NCBI GenBank assembly: GCA_905201895.1
Contig: CAJKPX010000019.1
Span: forward strand, 1-37,106
Reading direction: 5' to 3'
From: an uncultured Eubacteriales bacterium
Lineage (GTDB): Bacteria > Bacillota > Clostridia > Oscillospirales > CAG-272
Length of the DNA stretch: 37,106 nucleotides
Part shown: positions 7,983 to 15,608 of the stretch, piece after piece
How positions within the stretch are numbered: the stretch's first letter is position 1
How the letters are laid out: each line of letters begins with the position of its first letter
Notes under the pieces: model-generated
Seen by the model: only the letters and a program-made list of their open reading frames with translations
Told to the model about the DNA's origin: nothing
Databases searched by the model: none
Made by a program: the position numbers and the translations under genes

Positions 7983-7995
7983 GGCAGATACCTCT
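7982..7995 (-). promoter_or_regulatory. Ribosome binding site deciding a TTG start for tsaC
   Basis: On the minus strand AGAGGT (complement of 7990-7995) precedes TTG (7982-7980) by 7 bases. This is the only good site near the conserved domain, and it places the start just after the prfA stop. Confidence 0.6.
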
Positions 7996-8028
7996 GTGTC
8001 GGTCACGAATTTTGCGTTGGACTGTGTT

Positions 8029-9093
8029 TTATTGCTGTTTGAGCTTTTCCGCTGTTTCGGCGGTTGCAAGCGCGTCGATCATCTCGCCGATCTCGCCGTT
8101 AAGAAAGGTGTCGAGCGAATAGAGCGTGAGCCCGATGCGATGATCGGACACGCGATTTTCGCGATAATTATAGGTACGGATGCGTTCGCTGCGGTCGCCC
8201 GTGCCAACCTGTGCGCGGCGGTCTGATGCGATCGCTTCGGTTTGCTCGCGGCTGGCTCTGTCGTAGAGGATCGCACGGAGCATGCGTAGCGCCTTGTCCT
8301 TGTTTTTGAACTGACTGCGCTCCTCCTGACATTCGACCACAATGCCCGTGGGCTTGTGCGTGAGGCGAACCGCAGATTCGGTTTTGTTGATATGCTGACC
8401 GCCCGCACCGCTCGATTTACAGGACTCAAAGAGCAGGTCGGCGGGATTAATTTCAATTTTTACGTCCTCAACCTCGGGCAGAACCGCCACGGTTGCGGTT
8501 GAGGTTTGGATGCGTCCCTGCGATTCGGTTTCGGGGACGCGCTGCACGCGATGGACGCCGCTTTCAAATTTGAAGCGTGAATAGGCACCGTCGCCCTCAA
8601 CCTGGAAGGCAAGCTGACGGTAGCCGCCGAGCTCGGTCGGGTTTTCGTTTAGAAGCGAGCATTTGAACCCAACCGACGCGGCATACATGGTATACATGCG
8701 GTAGAGCACCGCGGCAAAGAGCGCCGCCTCCTCGCCGCCCGCACCCGCGCGGATTTCCACGATGACGTTCTTTTCATCGTTGGGGTCACGCGGGAGCAAA
8801 AGCACGGTCAAGTCCCGATGCAGTGCGTCGGCACGCTCCTTCGCATCACGGAGCTCCTCGGCGGCAAGTCGGTGCAGCTCGGCATCCTGCTCCTCATCGA
8901 GGATCGCCTTTGCGTCCTCAATGTCGCGGAGTGCCGTTTGATAGTCTCGGTATTTTTCAATGATGGGGGTCAGATTGCGATATTCCTTCATGACCTCCAC
9001 GTAGCGGTTGGGGTCTGCCGTTACAGCAGGGTCGGAGAGCGATGCCTCCAGATGTTGGTATTTCGCTTCTGTTTCCTGCAAGCGCTTGAGCAT
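8029..9093 (-). CDS. prfA: Peptide chain release factor 1
   Basis: RF1 reads UAA and UAG in the ribosomal A site and triggers peptide release. The 354-residue protein shows an N-terminal helical domain, the stop-codon reading P-x-T motif as PET in RVPETESQGRIQTS (a Bacillus-like variant of the RF1 PAT, not the SPF of RF2), and the catalytic GGQ in KSSGAGGQHINKTESAVRL near residue 231. The C-terminus RENRVSDHRIGLTLYSLDTFLNGEI is typical. The usual neighbour prmC, encoding the methyltransferase that modifies the GGQ glutamine, is not present in this operon. prfA is 49 bases downstream of the M18 peptidase gene and 46 bases upstream of the proposed tsaC start. Confidence 0.97.
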   Translation of the reverse strand: MLKRLQETEAKYQHLEASLSDPAVTADPNRYVEVMKEYRNLTPIIEKYRDYQTALRDIEDAKAILDEEQDAELHRLAAEELRDAKERADALHRDLTVLLLPRDPNDEKNVIVEIRAGAGGEEAALFAAVLYRMYTMYAASVGFKCSLLNENPTELGGYRQLAFQVEGDGAYSRFKFESGVHRVQRVPETESQGRIQTSTATVAVLPEVEDVKIEINPADLLFESCKSSGAGGQHINKTESAVRLTHKPTGIVVECQEERSQFKNKDKALRMLRAILYDRASREQTEAIASDRRAQVGTGDRSERIRTYNYRENRVSDHRIGLTLYSLDTFLNGEIGEMIDALATAETAEKLKQQ

Positions 9094-9142
9094 GGTGGGG
9101 CAGATCCTTTCCTTGTTGTTTTATTGCCGTGGGATACGGCGA

Positions 9143-10519
9143 TCAGCACTCGTAGAATGCCTTGAATGCGCGGTATGCCTCGTAGAGGTCGACCTTCGAG
9201 ATCACCTCGTAGGGCGCATGCATCGAGAGCACGCCAACGCCGAGGTCGACCGTGTCGATGTTGTGGTTTGCCATATACTTTGCAACCGTTCCGCCGCCGC
9301 CAACGTCAACCTTTCCAAGCTCACTGGTCTGCCAAACCACGCCCGCCTCGTTGAGGCAACGGCGCACCCATGCAACCAGCTCTGCCGATGCATCCGACGT
9401 GCCGCCCTTACCGCGTGCGCCGGTGTACTTGCACATGCCGACACCGCAGCCGATCAGGGATGCGTTGCGATATTCGTAAACGTCGGCGTAGTTGGGATCA
9501 AAGGTTGCGGTCACGTCGCTCGAGAGGCACTTGGAGTTGGCGCGAACGGTTGCTTCGTTTCCGCCGAGAGCCTTCGAGATCTCGGTGATCAGGTCGGTGA
9601 TCAGGCTCGACTGCATGCCCGTTACGCCGTCGCTGCCTGTTTCTTCTTTATCAACGAGCAGGCACATCGAGGTGTGCTTTTCGTCGCATGCGTCGATCAG
9701 CGCGGTGATCGAGGGATATGCGCAAACGCGGTCATCGTGACCGTAGCCGCAGATCATCGAGCGGTCAAAGCCGAGGTCGCGTGCCTTTGCTGCGGGAACA
9801 AGAGACAGCTCTGCCGAGAGGAAGTCCTCCTCAACGATGCCGTATTTCTCGTTGAGATAACGCAATACTCCCATTTTCACAGCGTCCTTGTCGGCACCGT
9901 CGAGCGGCTGGCTACCAACGAGCACGTTGAGCTTCTCACCCACGAACGCCTTGGAAACGCTCTGCTCTGCCTGCGCACCTGCAAGGTGGGGGAGCAGGTC
10001 GGTGATATAGAGCACGGGATCGGTTTCGTCCTCACCGATCACAACGTTCACGGTCTCGCCGCTCTGCTTGACTACAACGCCGTGGAGCGCAAGAGGAAGC
10101 GCGAGCCACTGATATTTGCGGATGCCGCCGTAATAGTGGGTCTTGAGGAAGCACATGCCGTTATCCTCGTAAACGGGAACCTGCTTGAGGTCGAGACGGG
10201 GAGAGTCGATGTGCGCGGCGGTGATGCGGATGCCGTTGTTGATCGGCTCGGTGCCGATGCGGAACAGGAAGATGTTTTTGCCGCGGTTGTTGTAGTAGAG
10301 CTTATCGCCCGCGCGGAGCGCGTCTCCGAATTGGTAGGGACGGTAGCCTGCAGCCTCTGCGAGCTTGACGCCCTCGGTAACAGCCTCGCGCTCGGTCTTT
10401 GCCGCGTCAAGAAATTTGACGTAGCCCTTTGCATATTCGTATGCCGCCTCGACAACCTCTTTGCCTGCCTTTTCATAGACGGTCTTTTTCTCGTAGATCA
10501 GATCCTTCAGTTCGGTCAT
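9143..10519 (-). CDS. M18 family metalloaminopeptidase
   Basis: M18 enzymes are cytosolic di-zinc aminopeptidases forming large tetrahedral complexes; many prefer acidic or hydrophobic N-terminal residues. Metal-binding and catalytic segments are visible: ITAAHIDSPRLDLKQ, CLLVDKEETGSDGVTG (the Glu-Glu pair), a conserved Asp-containing region around SDVTATFDPNYADVYE, KYTGARGKGGTSDAS, and the C-terminal SMHAPYEVISKVDLYEAY with a His ligand. The ATG at 10519 is preferred: AAGGAG ends 8 bases upstream, giving 458 residues. A GTG at 10528 in the same frame would sit almost on top of that ribosome site. Substrate preference cannot be told from the sequence. It is part of the minus-strand operon. 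Confidence 0.92.
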   Translation of the reverse strand: MTELKDLIYEKKTVYEKAGKEVVEAAYEYAKGYVKFLDAAKTEREAVTEGVKLAEAAGYRPYQFGDALRAGDKLYYNNRGKNIFLFRIGTEPINNGIRITAAHIDSPRLDLKQVPVYEDNGMCFLKTHYYGGIRKYQWLALPLALHGVVVKQSGETVNVVIGEDETDPVLYITDLLPHLAGAQAEQSVSKAFVGEKLNVLVGSQPLDGADKDAVKMGVLRYLNEKYGIVEEDFLSAELSLVPAAKARDLGFDRSMICGYGHDDRVCAYPSITALIDACDEKHTSMCLLVDKEETGSDGVTGMQSSLITDLITEISKALGGNEATVRANSKCLSSDVTATFDPNYADVYEYRNASLIGCGVGMCKYTGARGKGGTSDASAELVAWVRRCLNEAGVVWQTSELGKVDVGGGGTVAKYMANHNIDTVDLGVGVLSMHAPYEVISKVDLYEAYRAFKAFYEC

Positions 10520-10572
10520 GATGAACACTCCTTTTCGATTGTTGTATATTTTTATTTTTCTTTTGTCTTTTT

Positions 10573-11148
10573 TTAATTGAAATACAGCTTACGGTATTGT
10601 TCCACCGTGTGCTCCACGCTCTCTGCATATTCGCGCACCGCTGCATCGGGAATTCCGAGCAGAACCCCGCGATCGTCGATCAGATCGGGATCGGTGAGCC
10701 ATGCGTCCACCGTGTCAGAGCCAACACAATAGGCGGCATAGGTTAGGTCCCAAACGCCGTAGCGCTCGTAGAGATGTGAGAGATAGGCAGAGCCGGCCTC
10801 GAGATTGGTGAGGGGATCGTAGAGAAGCCCGCTCTCTGCACTGTCCGTGCCGAGTAGGGATTGGCGAATATAGGAAAACTCGTCCGGCGTGAGCTGCATC
10901 AGCCCGATTGCCTCGCCGTTTACCGCGTTGCTCGCAAATCCGCTTGCGTGGTGCACGAAGCCCCAGAGCACGTGCTCTGGCAGCGCAAATTTCTCTGCCG
11001 TTTGCCGTATCACCTCGGCGTATTCGGTGGGGCAGGGGTGTTGATTGCGCTCCACTGCGGTTGCGATCGCGTCAAAGCCAAAGCCGAAGCCCACCGAGAG
11101 TGCGACCAGAAGCAGGAAGGCAAGCATACGCCAAACGTTCAGCTTCAC
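10573..11148 (-). CDS. SLT-like (lytic transglycosylase fold) exported protein lacking the catalytic Glu
   Basis: An N-terminal hydrophobic segment (residues 7-27, MLAFLLLVALSVGFGFGF) predicts a signal anchor. The rest follows the SLT/goose-lysozyme-like transglycosylase pattern: a VIRQTAEKFALPEHVLWGFV helix, an A-x-GLMQL motif, an LYDPLTNLEAGSAYLSHLYERYG segment and the AAY motif. In active members the helix preceding GLMQ carries the catalytic Glu in an E-S pair (for example IKTESNFNP); here the segment reads VHHASGFAS, so Glu is Ala (codon GCA). The later AAYNAGP motif is also altered to AAYCVGS. A cell-wall-binding or non-catalytic role is therefore more likely than murein cleavage. A transglycosylase gene after coaE is common in Clostridia, so position supports family membership. 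The GTG start at 11148 overlaps the coaE stop (GTGA). Confidence 0.78.
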   Translation of the reverse strand: MKLNVWRMLAFLLLVALSVGFGFGFDAIATAVERNQHPCPTEYAEVIRQTAEKFALPEHVLWGFVHHASGFASNAVNGEAIGLMQLTPDEFSYIRQSLLGTDSAESGLLYDPLTNLEAGSAYLSHLYERYGVWDLTYAAYCVGSDTVDAWLTDPDLIDDRGVLLGIPDAAVREYAESVEHTVEQYRKLYFN

Positions 11149-11747
11149 GGATGGAGCACCCCCGTTTCGGAGAGAATTCGCTTTACCTCGGGAATGAGAT
11201 GCTCGGGGGTATGATTGTTTTCAATGATATAGTCGGAATGCGAACGGAAAAATTCGTCGCTTCTCTGTGCGGCGATCCGACGCAGAGCGGCGTCGCGGTC
11301 GATGCCGTCGCGTTGCAGAATTCGCTCCAGACGTAAATTTTTGTCGGCAAGCACCGACACCACCGCGCCACACATGCGATTTGCCCCTGCCTCAAAGAGC
11401 TGGGGTGCATCGAGAATGGCGGCACGCGTCTCCTCGCGACGAAGCTGCTCCGTGCGGCGCAGAATTTCCTCCATCACGTAGCGGTGCGTGATCGAATTGA
11501 GTGCGGCGAGCGATGCGGGGTCGGAGAACACGATATTGGCAAGCTCACGTCGGTTGAGCGTGCCTGCGCTGGTGAGAATGGTGTTGCCAAAGCGTTCCAC
11601 CAACTCCTCAAGACAGGGAGAGGGCGGAACGAGCAATTGATGATATACCTCGTCGGCGTTGATCACGGGCAGACCGAAGCACGAAAAGATTTCGGCAACG
11701 CGACTCTTGCCCGAGCCGCTCGGTCCTGTCAGTCCGATCAAAAGCAT
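11145..11747 (-). CDS. coaE: Dephospho-CoA kinase
   Basis: CoaE phosphorylates the 3'-hydroxyl of dephospho-CoA, the last step of coenzyme A synthesis. The 200-residue protein has the P-loop GLTGPSGSGKSRVAEIF at the N-terminus, the following INADEVYHQLL (the position usually DAD, here NAD), the HRYVMEEI segment and the C-terminal RSDEFFRSHSDYIIENN, where the ending -DYII-N(N/D) is a family hallmark. It starts 2 bases after the stop of the oxidoreductase gene and overlaps the transglycosylase-like gene by 4 bases, so the three are almost certainly co-transcribed. The Asp-to-Asn change at the first residue of the DAD motif is worth noting but does not alter the family call. Confidence 0.93.
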   Translation of the reverse strand: MLLIGLTGPSGSGKSRVAEIFSCFGLPVINADEVYHQLLVPPSPCLEELVERFGNTILTSAGTLNRRELANIVFSDPASLAALNSITHRYVMEEILRRTEQLRREETRAAILDAPQLFEAGANRMCGAVVSVLADKNLRLERILQRDGIDRDAALRRIAAQRSDEFFRSHSDYIIENNHTPEHLIPEVKRILSETGVLHP

Positions 11748-11749
11748 AC

Positions 11750-12892
11750 TTACACCTCCAAAAGCCGAGACCCCTCTGCATCCGAGCGATAGGCGGCGTC
11801 CATCACAGCCTGCACGTAGGCTCCTTCCTCAAAGGAGGGCGAGAAGGGCGTGCCGCTTGCTGCCGCCGAAAGGAAGGCGTGCATGCTTGCGAGATGCCCG
11901 TAGAGCCAGCCTGCGGATGCCTTGGGAGAGGGGAAAATGAGATCGGGATAGCGTCCGACGCATTCGATGCGCGTAAAGCCGCCCGTACCGCCGATTGGTG
12001 CATGGGGCGCGTCGGCATCGTAGAACTCCAACCAATTGGAGTCCATGAGCGAGAAGCGGAGCGCACCGCGCTCGCCGAAAATTTCAAAGGTCAGGTCATC
12101 GTTCATGCCAACCTGCAGCTTGCCAACTGTGATCGTTCCGCGTGCGCCCGATTCGGTTACGGCGAGCATATAGAACGCCTCGTCGGCATTGGTCTGCCAG
12201 GGCTGACCGTCGCGCCCGGGGCGGGTGGGGAAGGCGATCTGCGACATGCCGCTGATACGCTCGATTCTGCCGCAGAGATGGCTCATCATGTCGATGACGT
12301 GCGAGCCGAGGTCAAAGAGCACACCGCCACCGCAGATTTCGCGGTCCTGCTTCCAGCCTGCGGGGCGGGTGGGATCGGTGGCGCTGTTGTGCAGATAGGT
12401 GGCGTTGAAGGAAAGAATACGTCCAAGCCGTCCCTCGTCGATGAGCTGCTTGGCGCGGAGCACGGGTGCCATCCAACGGTTGTTGAACACCATGCCGAGC
12501 ACCTGCCCCTCACGGCGCGGCAGAGCAAGAAGCTCGCGAGCCTCTGTGGGATTGATGCAAAGCGGCTTTTCGCAGAGCACGTGCTTGCCCGAGGCGATCG
12601 CCTTTTTGAGCGTTTCAAAGTGAAAGATGTTGGGTGTGCAAACGTCGATGACGTTGATCTCAGGGTCGCCGATCAGATCATCCTCACATGCCGTTGCGCG
12701 CGCAATGCCAAACTGACGCGCCACGCGCTCGGACTTCTCCTGCGACGTGGTGCAAACGCCAACGGTTTCGACAGAAAAGGGCAGATCTCCGTAAAAGAAG
12801 GGGAGATTTTGTACCGCCCAGGTGTGGGTTCTTCCCATTGCACCGAAACCGAGGAGTCCAATTCGGAGTTGTTTTGTTTGTGAGTCTTTCAT
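11750..12892 (-). CDS. Gfo/Idh/MocA family NAD(P)-dependent oxidoreductase
   Basis: A 380-residue sugar or cyclitol dehydrogenase-like protein. The N-terminal Rossmann fold shows LRIGLLGFGAMGRTH (dinucleotide-binding G-x-G-x-x-G) and, near residue 95, the family motif EKPLCINPTEARELL, whose Lys is the catalytic lysine. The C-terminal alpha/beta domain contains GGGVLFDLGSHVIDMMSHLCG, which carries the substrate-binding D-x-G-x-H pattern. The substrate cannot be predicted; the neighbouring genes are housekeeping. The ATG at 12892 follows AAAGGA with 8 bases between; an upstream ATG at 12931 would add 13 residues and has no better ribosome site. This is the first gene of the long minus-strand operon, with a promoter at 12946-12974. 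Confidence 0.9.
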   Translation of the reverse strand: MKDSQTKQLRIGLLGFGAMGRTHTWAVQNLPFFYGDLPFSVETVGVCTTSQEKSERVARQFGIARATACEDDLIGDPEINVIDVCTPNIFHFETLKKAIASGKHVLCEKPLCINPTEARELLALPRREGQVLGMVFNNRWMAPVLRAKQLIDEGRLGRILSFNATYLHNSATDPTRPAGWKQDREICGGGVLFDLGSHVIDMMSHLCGRIERISGMSQIAFPTRPGRDGQPWQTNADEAFYMLAVTESGARGTITVGKLQVGMNDDLTFEIFGERGALRFSLMDSNWLEFYDADAPHAPIGGTGGFTRIECVGRYPDLIFPSPKASAGWLYGHLASMHAFLSAAASGTPFSPSFEEGAYVQAVMDAAYRSDAEGSRLLEV

Positions 12893-12945
12893 GTTGCACG
12901 TCCTTTCTCTGCCTTGGGGCGACGTTCTCATTCTTATCCATTTTT

Positions 12946-12974
12946 ATTATACACCAATTTTTTTGTTTTTGCAA
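12946..12974 (-). promoter_or_regulatory. Sigma-A promoter of the long minus-strand operon
   Basis: On the minus strand TTGCAA (complement of 12969-12974), a 17-base spacer and TATAAT (complement of 12946-12951). The -10 is preceded by GGTG, as in the promoter at 14511-14538. It lies about 55 bases upstream of the oxidoreductase start and downstream of the deacetylase terminator. Confidence 0.82.
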
Positions 12975-13037
12975 TAGGAAAAGCAGATTTCGCGAGAATT
13001 TTCATCGGATGCACATTTTTTGACGAAAAAGAAAGAA

Positions 13038-13072
13038 CTGCCGAGCAACCCCGGGTGGGTTTGGCTCGGCAG
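13038..13072 (-). terminator. Terminator of the deacetylase gene
   Basis: Arms CTGCCGAGC (13038-13046) and GCTCGGCAG (13064-13072) pair exactly, with further pairing of AACCC and GGGTT inside. On the minus strand the hairpin is followed by the T-rich TTCTTTCTTTTT. The stop codon is 9 bases upstream. Confidence 0.82.
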
Positions 13073-13080
13073 CCCTTGGA

Positions 13081-14436
13081 TTATGCAAGAAAGATCTTGC
13101 GATCGGTGTTTTTTGGGAGACGGAAGGTCCAGCTTTGCAGGCGGAAGCGATCGGAGAGATAGCGATCCTCAAAGCTCTTGGTGTGCACCCAGGTTCCCTT
13201 GTAGCACATATCGCGTTGCTCGGGAAATTGGTCGAGGTCAATCTGCCATGCGCCTCCGGGGAGCACGGTGTAGCTCTCGGCGCCGTCGAGCAAAACGGCA
13301 AGTGCGGCACGGAGCCAATCGGCAACGCCGATCTTCTTGTCTCCCACGCAGAGATACTCGGGGAGGAAAACGCCGTCGTGCAGTCCTTGGGCGGCAATGC
13401 GAACCTCGTCGGCGGTGAGCGTTGTAGGCTCTGCTACCGTATAGGGTGTGTCGAGAAATCCGTAGACGTCACCGCAAACGTGCTCCTCCTTTCCGAGGAG
13501 AAAATCGCGGCAGGCAAGGGCAATGTCGGAAAGGCAGAAGGACTCGGGGACGGTGACAGGGAAGAAATCCTCCTCCAGCTGTGCGCGGATATCTACAAGC
13601 ATCGAGGGCTTGAGCACGCGCTCATAGCGGAGCTTTTTGTCAAGCTCGTTGTAGGTGGTCACGTGAAAGCGAGGATCCTCGCGGAGCAGCTTGACGAGAA
13701 ACTCAAAATTGCGGTAGAAGGTTGCGGTCTGCTCGGGGGTGCGGCATGCGGAGGGAATCCACTTTTCCTTGGGGGTGTTGGCGCCGTTGAAATTATCCAC
13801 GTCGCAGTATTGCGAAACGAGTGCAAGCTGGGGGTGGTGATAAAAGACGAACACGTCGGCGGGAGCAACGTATTGTTCCACGTAGTCGCGGATAAATTGC
13901 TCGTCTGCCGTAAACAGAATTTTTGCAATGCCCTGATTGTAGCGGATGGATGTAAGATTGCAGGCGAACACGGGGCGGCTACGGCGTGCATCGTAGAGCG
14001 AGTCACCGTCATACATCGTAAAGCCCATTTTTGCGTAGGCGTAGTGCGCTGCATAAGAGGTTGAGTTTCCGGGAGGGCAGGCGGTGCGGATCGGTTCCTT
14101 GAGGTCAAAGACGCGTTTGATCTTCTCAATTCCGCGCGATTCATCCTCGATCACGGCTGCGATCGCGGCATGGGGGTCTGCAAGATCGGAATATTCGTTG
14201 ATCGTGGGGTGGAGCGAATGGCGGTGCGAGTGCAGGCAGATCTCGTGGTGCATGCGCAACTCGTCGATGATATCCCGACGCCCCCACTCCTCGAGTGCCT
14301 CGGCAAGCATGCCCACCACGTTGTAGCAGCCGCGGATGCCGTATTTACGAAGAAGCCGCGCCGAATTGATAATTCCGTCGGCAGCGTTGGGATTTACATA
14401 GTCTTCCGTGTCAAAGCTGAAAATAATATCGGTCAT
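13081..14436 (-). CDS. Polysaccharide deacetylase (NodB-fold) family protein with a C-terminal extension
   Basis: A 451-residue cytoplasmic-type protein with no signal peptide. The NodB-like fold is shown by the start IIFSFDTEDYVNPN (Asp9 and Asp12 of a D-x-x-D motif) and the metal-binding H-S-x-x-H at His69-His73 in ICLHSHRHSLHPT, followed by RTACPPGNSTSYAAHYAYAKMGF. About 200 further residues after the deacetylase domain have no family I recognise. Family members remove acetyl or similar groups from amino sugars or related compounds; with no signal peptide the substrate is more likely an intracellular sugar or lipid-linked intermediate. It is monocistronic, with its own promoter and terminator, and diverges from murB. 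The ATG at 14436 follows GGGAGCCCC. Confidence 0.8.
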   Translation of the reverse strand: MTDIIFSFDTEDYVNPNAADGIINSARLLRKYGIRGCYNVVGMLAEALEEWGRRDIIDELRMHHEICLHSHRHSLHPTINEYSDLADPHAAIAAVIEDESRGIEKIKRVFDLKEPIRTACPPGNSTSYAAHYAYAKMGFTMYDGDSLYDARRSRPVFACNLTSIRYNQGIAKILFTADEQFIRDYVEQYVAPADVFVFYHHPQLALVSQYCDVDNFNGANTPKEKWIPSACRTPEQTATFYRNFEFLVKLLREDPRFHVTTYNELDKKLRYERVLKPSMLVDIRAQLEEDFFPVTVPESFCLSDIALACRDFLLGKEEHVCGDVYGFLDTPYTVAEPTTLTADEVRIAAQGLHDGVFLPEYLCVGDKKIGVADWLRAALAVLLDGAESYTVLPGGAWQIDLDQFPEQRDMCYKGTWVHTKSFEDRYLSDRFRLQSWTFRLPKNTDRKIFLA

Positions 14437-14510
14437 AGTAGGGGCTCCCTTCTCGTATTCTGATAGTCTGCGTAAGTCGAACCAATCTGCTCCTGTCAGG
14501 TTATGCCATC

Positions 14511-14538
14511 ATTATACACCTTTTTTTCAAAAATGCAA
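14511..14538 (-). promoter_or_regulatory. Promoter of the deacetylase gene
   Basis: On the minus strand TTGCAT (complement of 14533-14538), a 16-base spacer and TATAAT (complement of 14511-14516), with GGTG just before the -10. The leader is about 70 bases. Confidence 0.72.
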
Positions 14539-14580
14539 GTGCTTTTCGCAAAACCTTGCTGCGAAATCTTCTGTTATGTA

Positions 14581-14609
14581 TTGCAATTTTGGGGAAAACA
14601 GAGTATAAT
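14581..14609 (+). promoter_or_regulatory. Promoter of the murB-whiA-dnaE operon
   Basis: TTGCAA (14581-14586), a 17-base spacer and TATAAT (14604-14609), about 35 bases before the murB start. It is divergent from the deacetylase promoter about 45 bases away. Confidence 0.78.
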
Positions 14610-14643
14610 AATGGTAACGATAAAAAGACACGGAGGACATGGC

Positions 14644-15540
14644 ATGGAAAGCTTGTATCGGACGTTGACGGCGGCGAAAATTGAAGCCGTGCGAGATCTT
14701 TCTCTTGCCGCGCACAGCAGCTTTCGCATTGGCGGTGACGCGCGGCTTGCATGCTTTCCGAGATCCCGTGAGGAGCTTCTTGCCTGCCTGCGTCTGGCTC
14801 GCGAGGGAGGTGTGACTCCCATCGTAATCGGCAACGCGAGCAACGTGGTGTTTCCCGACGAGGGGCTCGACGGGCTTGTGATCTTCACGGGAAAATGTCG
14901 GCAGCTGCGCGTGGATGGCGAGACCCTGCATGCCGATGCGGGTGCCACGCTTGCCTCGCTTGCAATTGCAGCCAGAGATGCCGCGCTTTCGGGACTTGCG
15001 TTTGCCGCGGGAATTCCCGGCACGCTCGGAGGCGCTGTGCTGATGAACGCGGGAGCTTACGGCGGATGTATGGCTGATATTTGCGTCGTGTCCGATTTCT
15101 ACGACGCCGAGAGCAACACCGTTGGTAGCTTTTCGGGCGAGGAGCAGGCGTTTGCCAACCGCACAAGCGTTTATGCGCAAAATCCGCGCTACACGGTTCT
15201 CGGTGCCACGCTGGTGCTGCAGCGCGGCGTGCGAGCCGAGATCGAAGCGCAGATGCGCGAGCTTGCCGCACGCAGACGTGCAAGTCAACCGCTGGAGCTG
15301 CCGAGTGCGGGAAGCGTGTTCAAACGCCCTGAGGGGCATTTTGCAGGCAAGTTGATCGAGGATTGCGGACTCAAGGGCATGCGCGTGGGCGATGCCGAGG
15401 TCTCGCAAAAGCACGCAGGCTTTATCGTCAACCGAGGCGGCGCAACAGCAGCCGACGTGCGTGCTCTGGTCGAGCTGATCCGCGAGCGCGTGCTGCATGA
15501 TACGGGCGTGGAGCTCGAATGTGAGATCCGTTTTCTGTAA
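14644..15540 (+). CDS. murB: UDP-N-acetylenolpyruvoylglucosamine reductase
   Basis: MurB is the cytoplasmic FAD enzyme that reduces the enolpyruvyl group to lactyl, giving UDP-MurNAc for peptidoglycan. The 298-residue sequence has the N-terminal HSSFRIGGDAR, the FAD-binding VIGNASNVVF and AGIPGTLGGAVLMNAGAYGG, the catalytic-Ser segment PSAGSVFKRPEGHFAGKLIED and KHAGFIVNRGGATAADV, and ends with a Glu-containing VELECEIRF. The ATG at 14644 follows GGAGG by 6 bases. An open frame extends upstream to 14503 but crosses the promoter, so it is not coding. The segment FANRTSVYAQN stands where many MurB proteins read YR-S, so the Tyr is Asn here. It is the first gene of an operon continuing into whiA 68 bases later. 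Confidence 0.95.
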   Translation: MESLYRTLTAAKIEAVRDLSLAAHSSFRIGGDARLACFPRSREELLACLRLAREGGVTPIVIGNASNVVFPDEGLDGLVIFTGKCRQLRVDGETLHADAGATLASLAIAARDAALSGLAFAAGIPGTLGGAVLMNAGAYGGCMADICVVSDFYDAESNTVGSFSGEEQAFANRTSVYAQNPRYTVLGATLVLQRGVRAEIEAQMRELAARRRASQPLELPSAGSVFKRPEGHFAGKLIEDCGLKGMRVGDAEVSQKHAGFIVNRGGATAADVRALVELIRERVLHDTGVELECEIRFL

Positions 15541-15608
15541 AACGGGTTAAAAATACAAAAAACGAATGACATGGTATCGAAAAAAGGAAAAAGAAGGGAG
15601 GGGTTGAC

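Noticed and set aside
14503..14643. Longer murB with 47 extra N-terminal residues
   Set aside because: The frame passes through the -35 and -10 boxes, and GGAGG lies immediately before the ATG at 14644.
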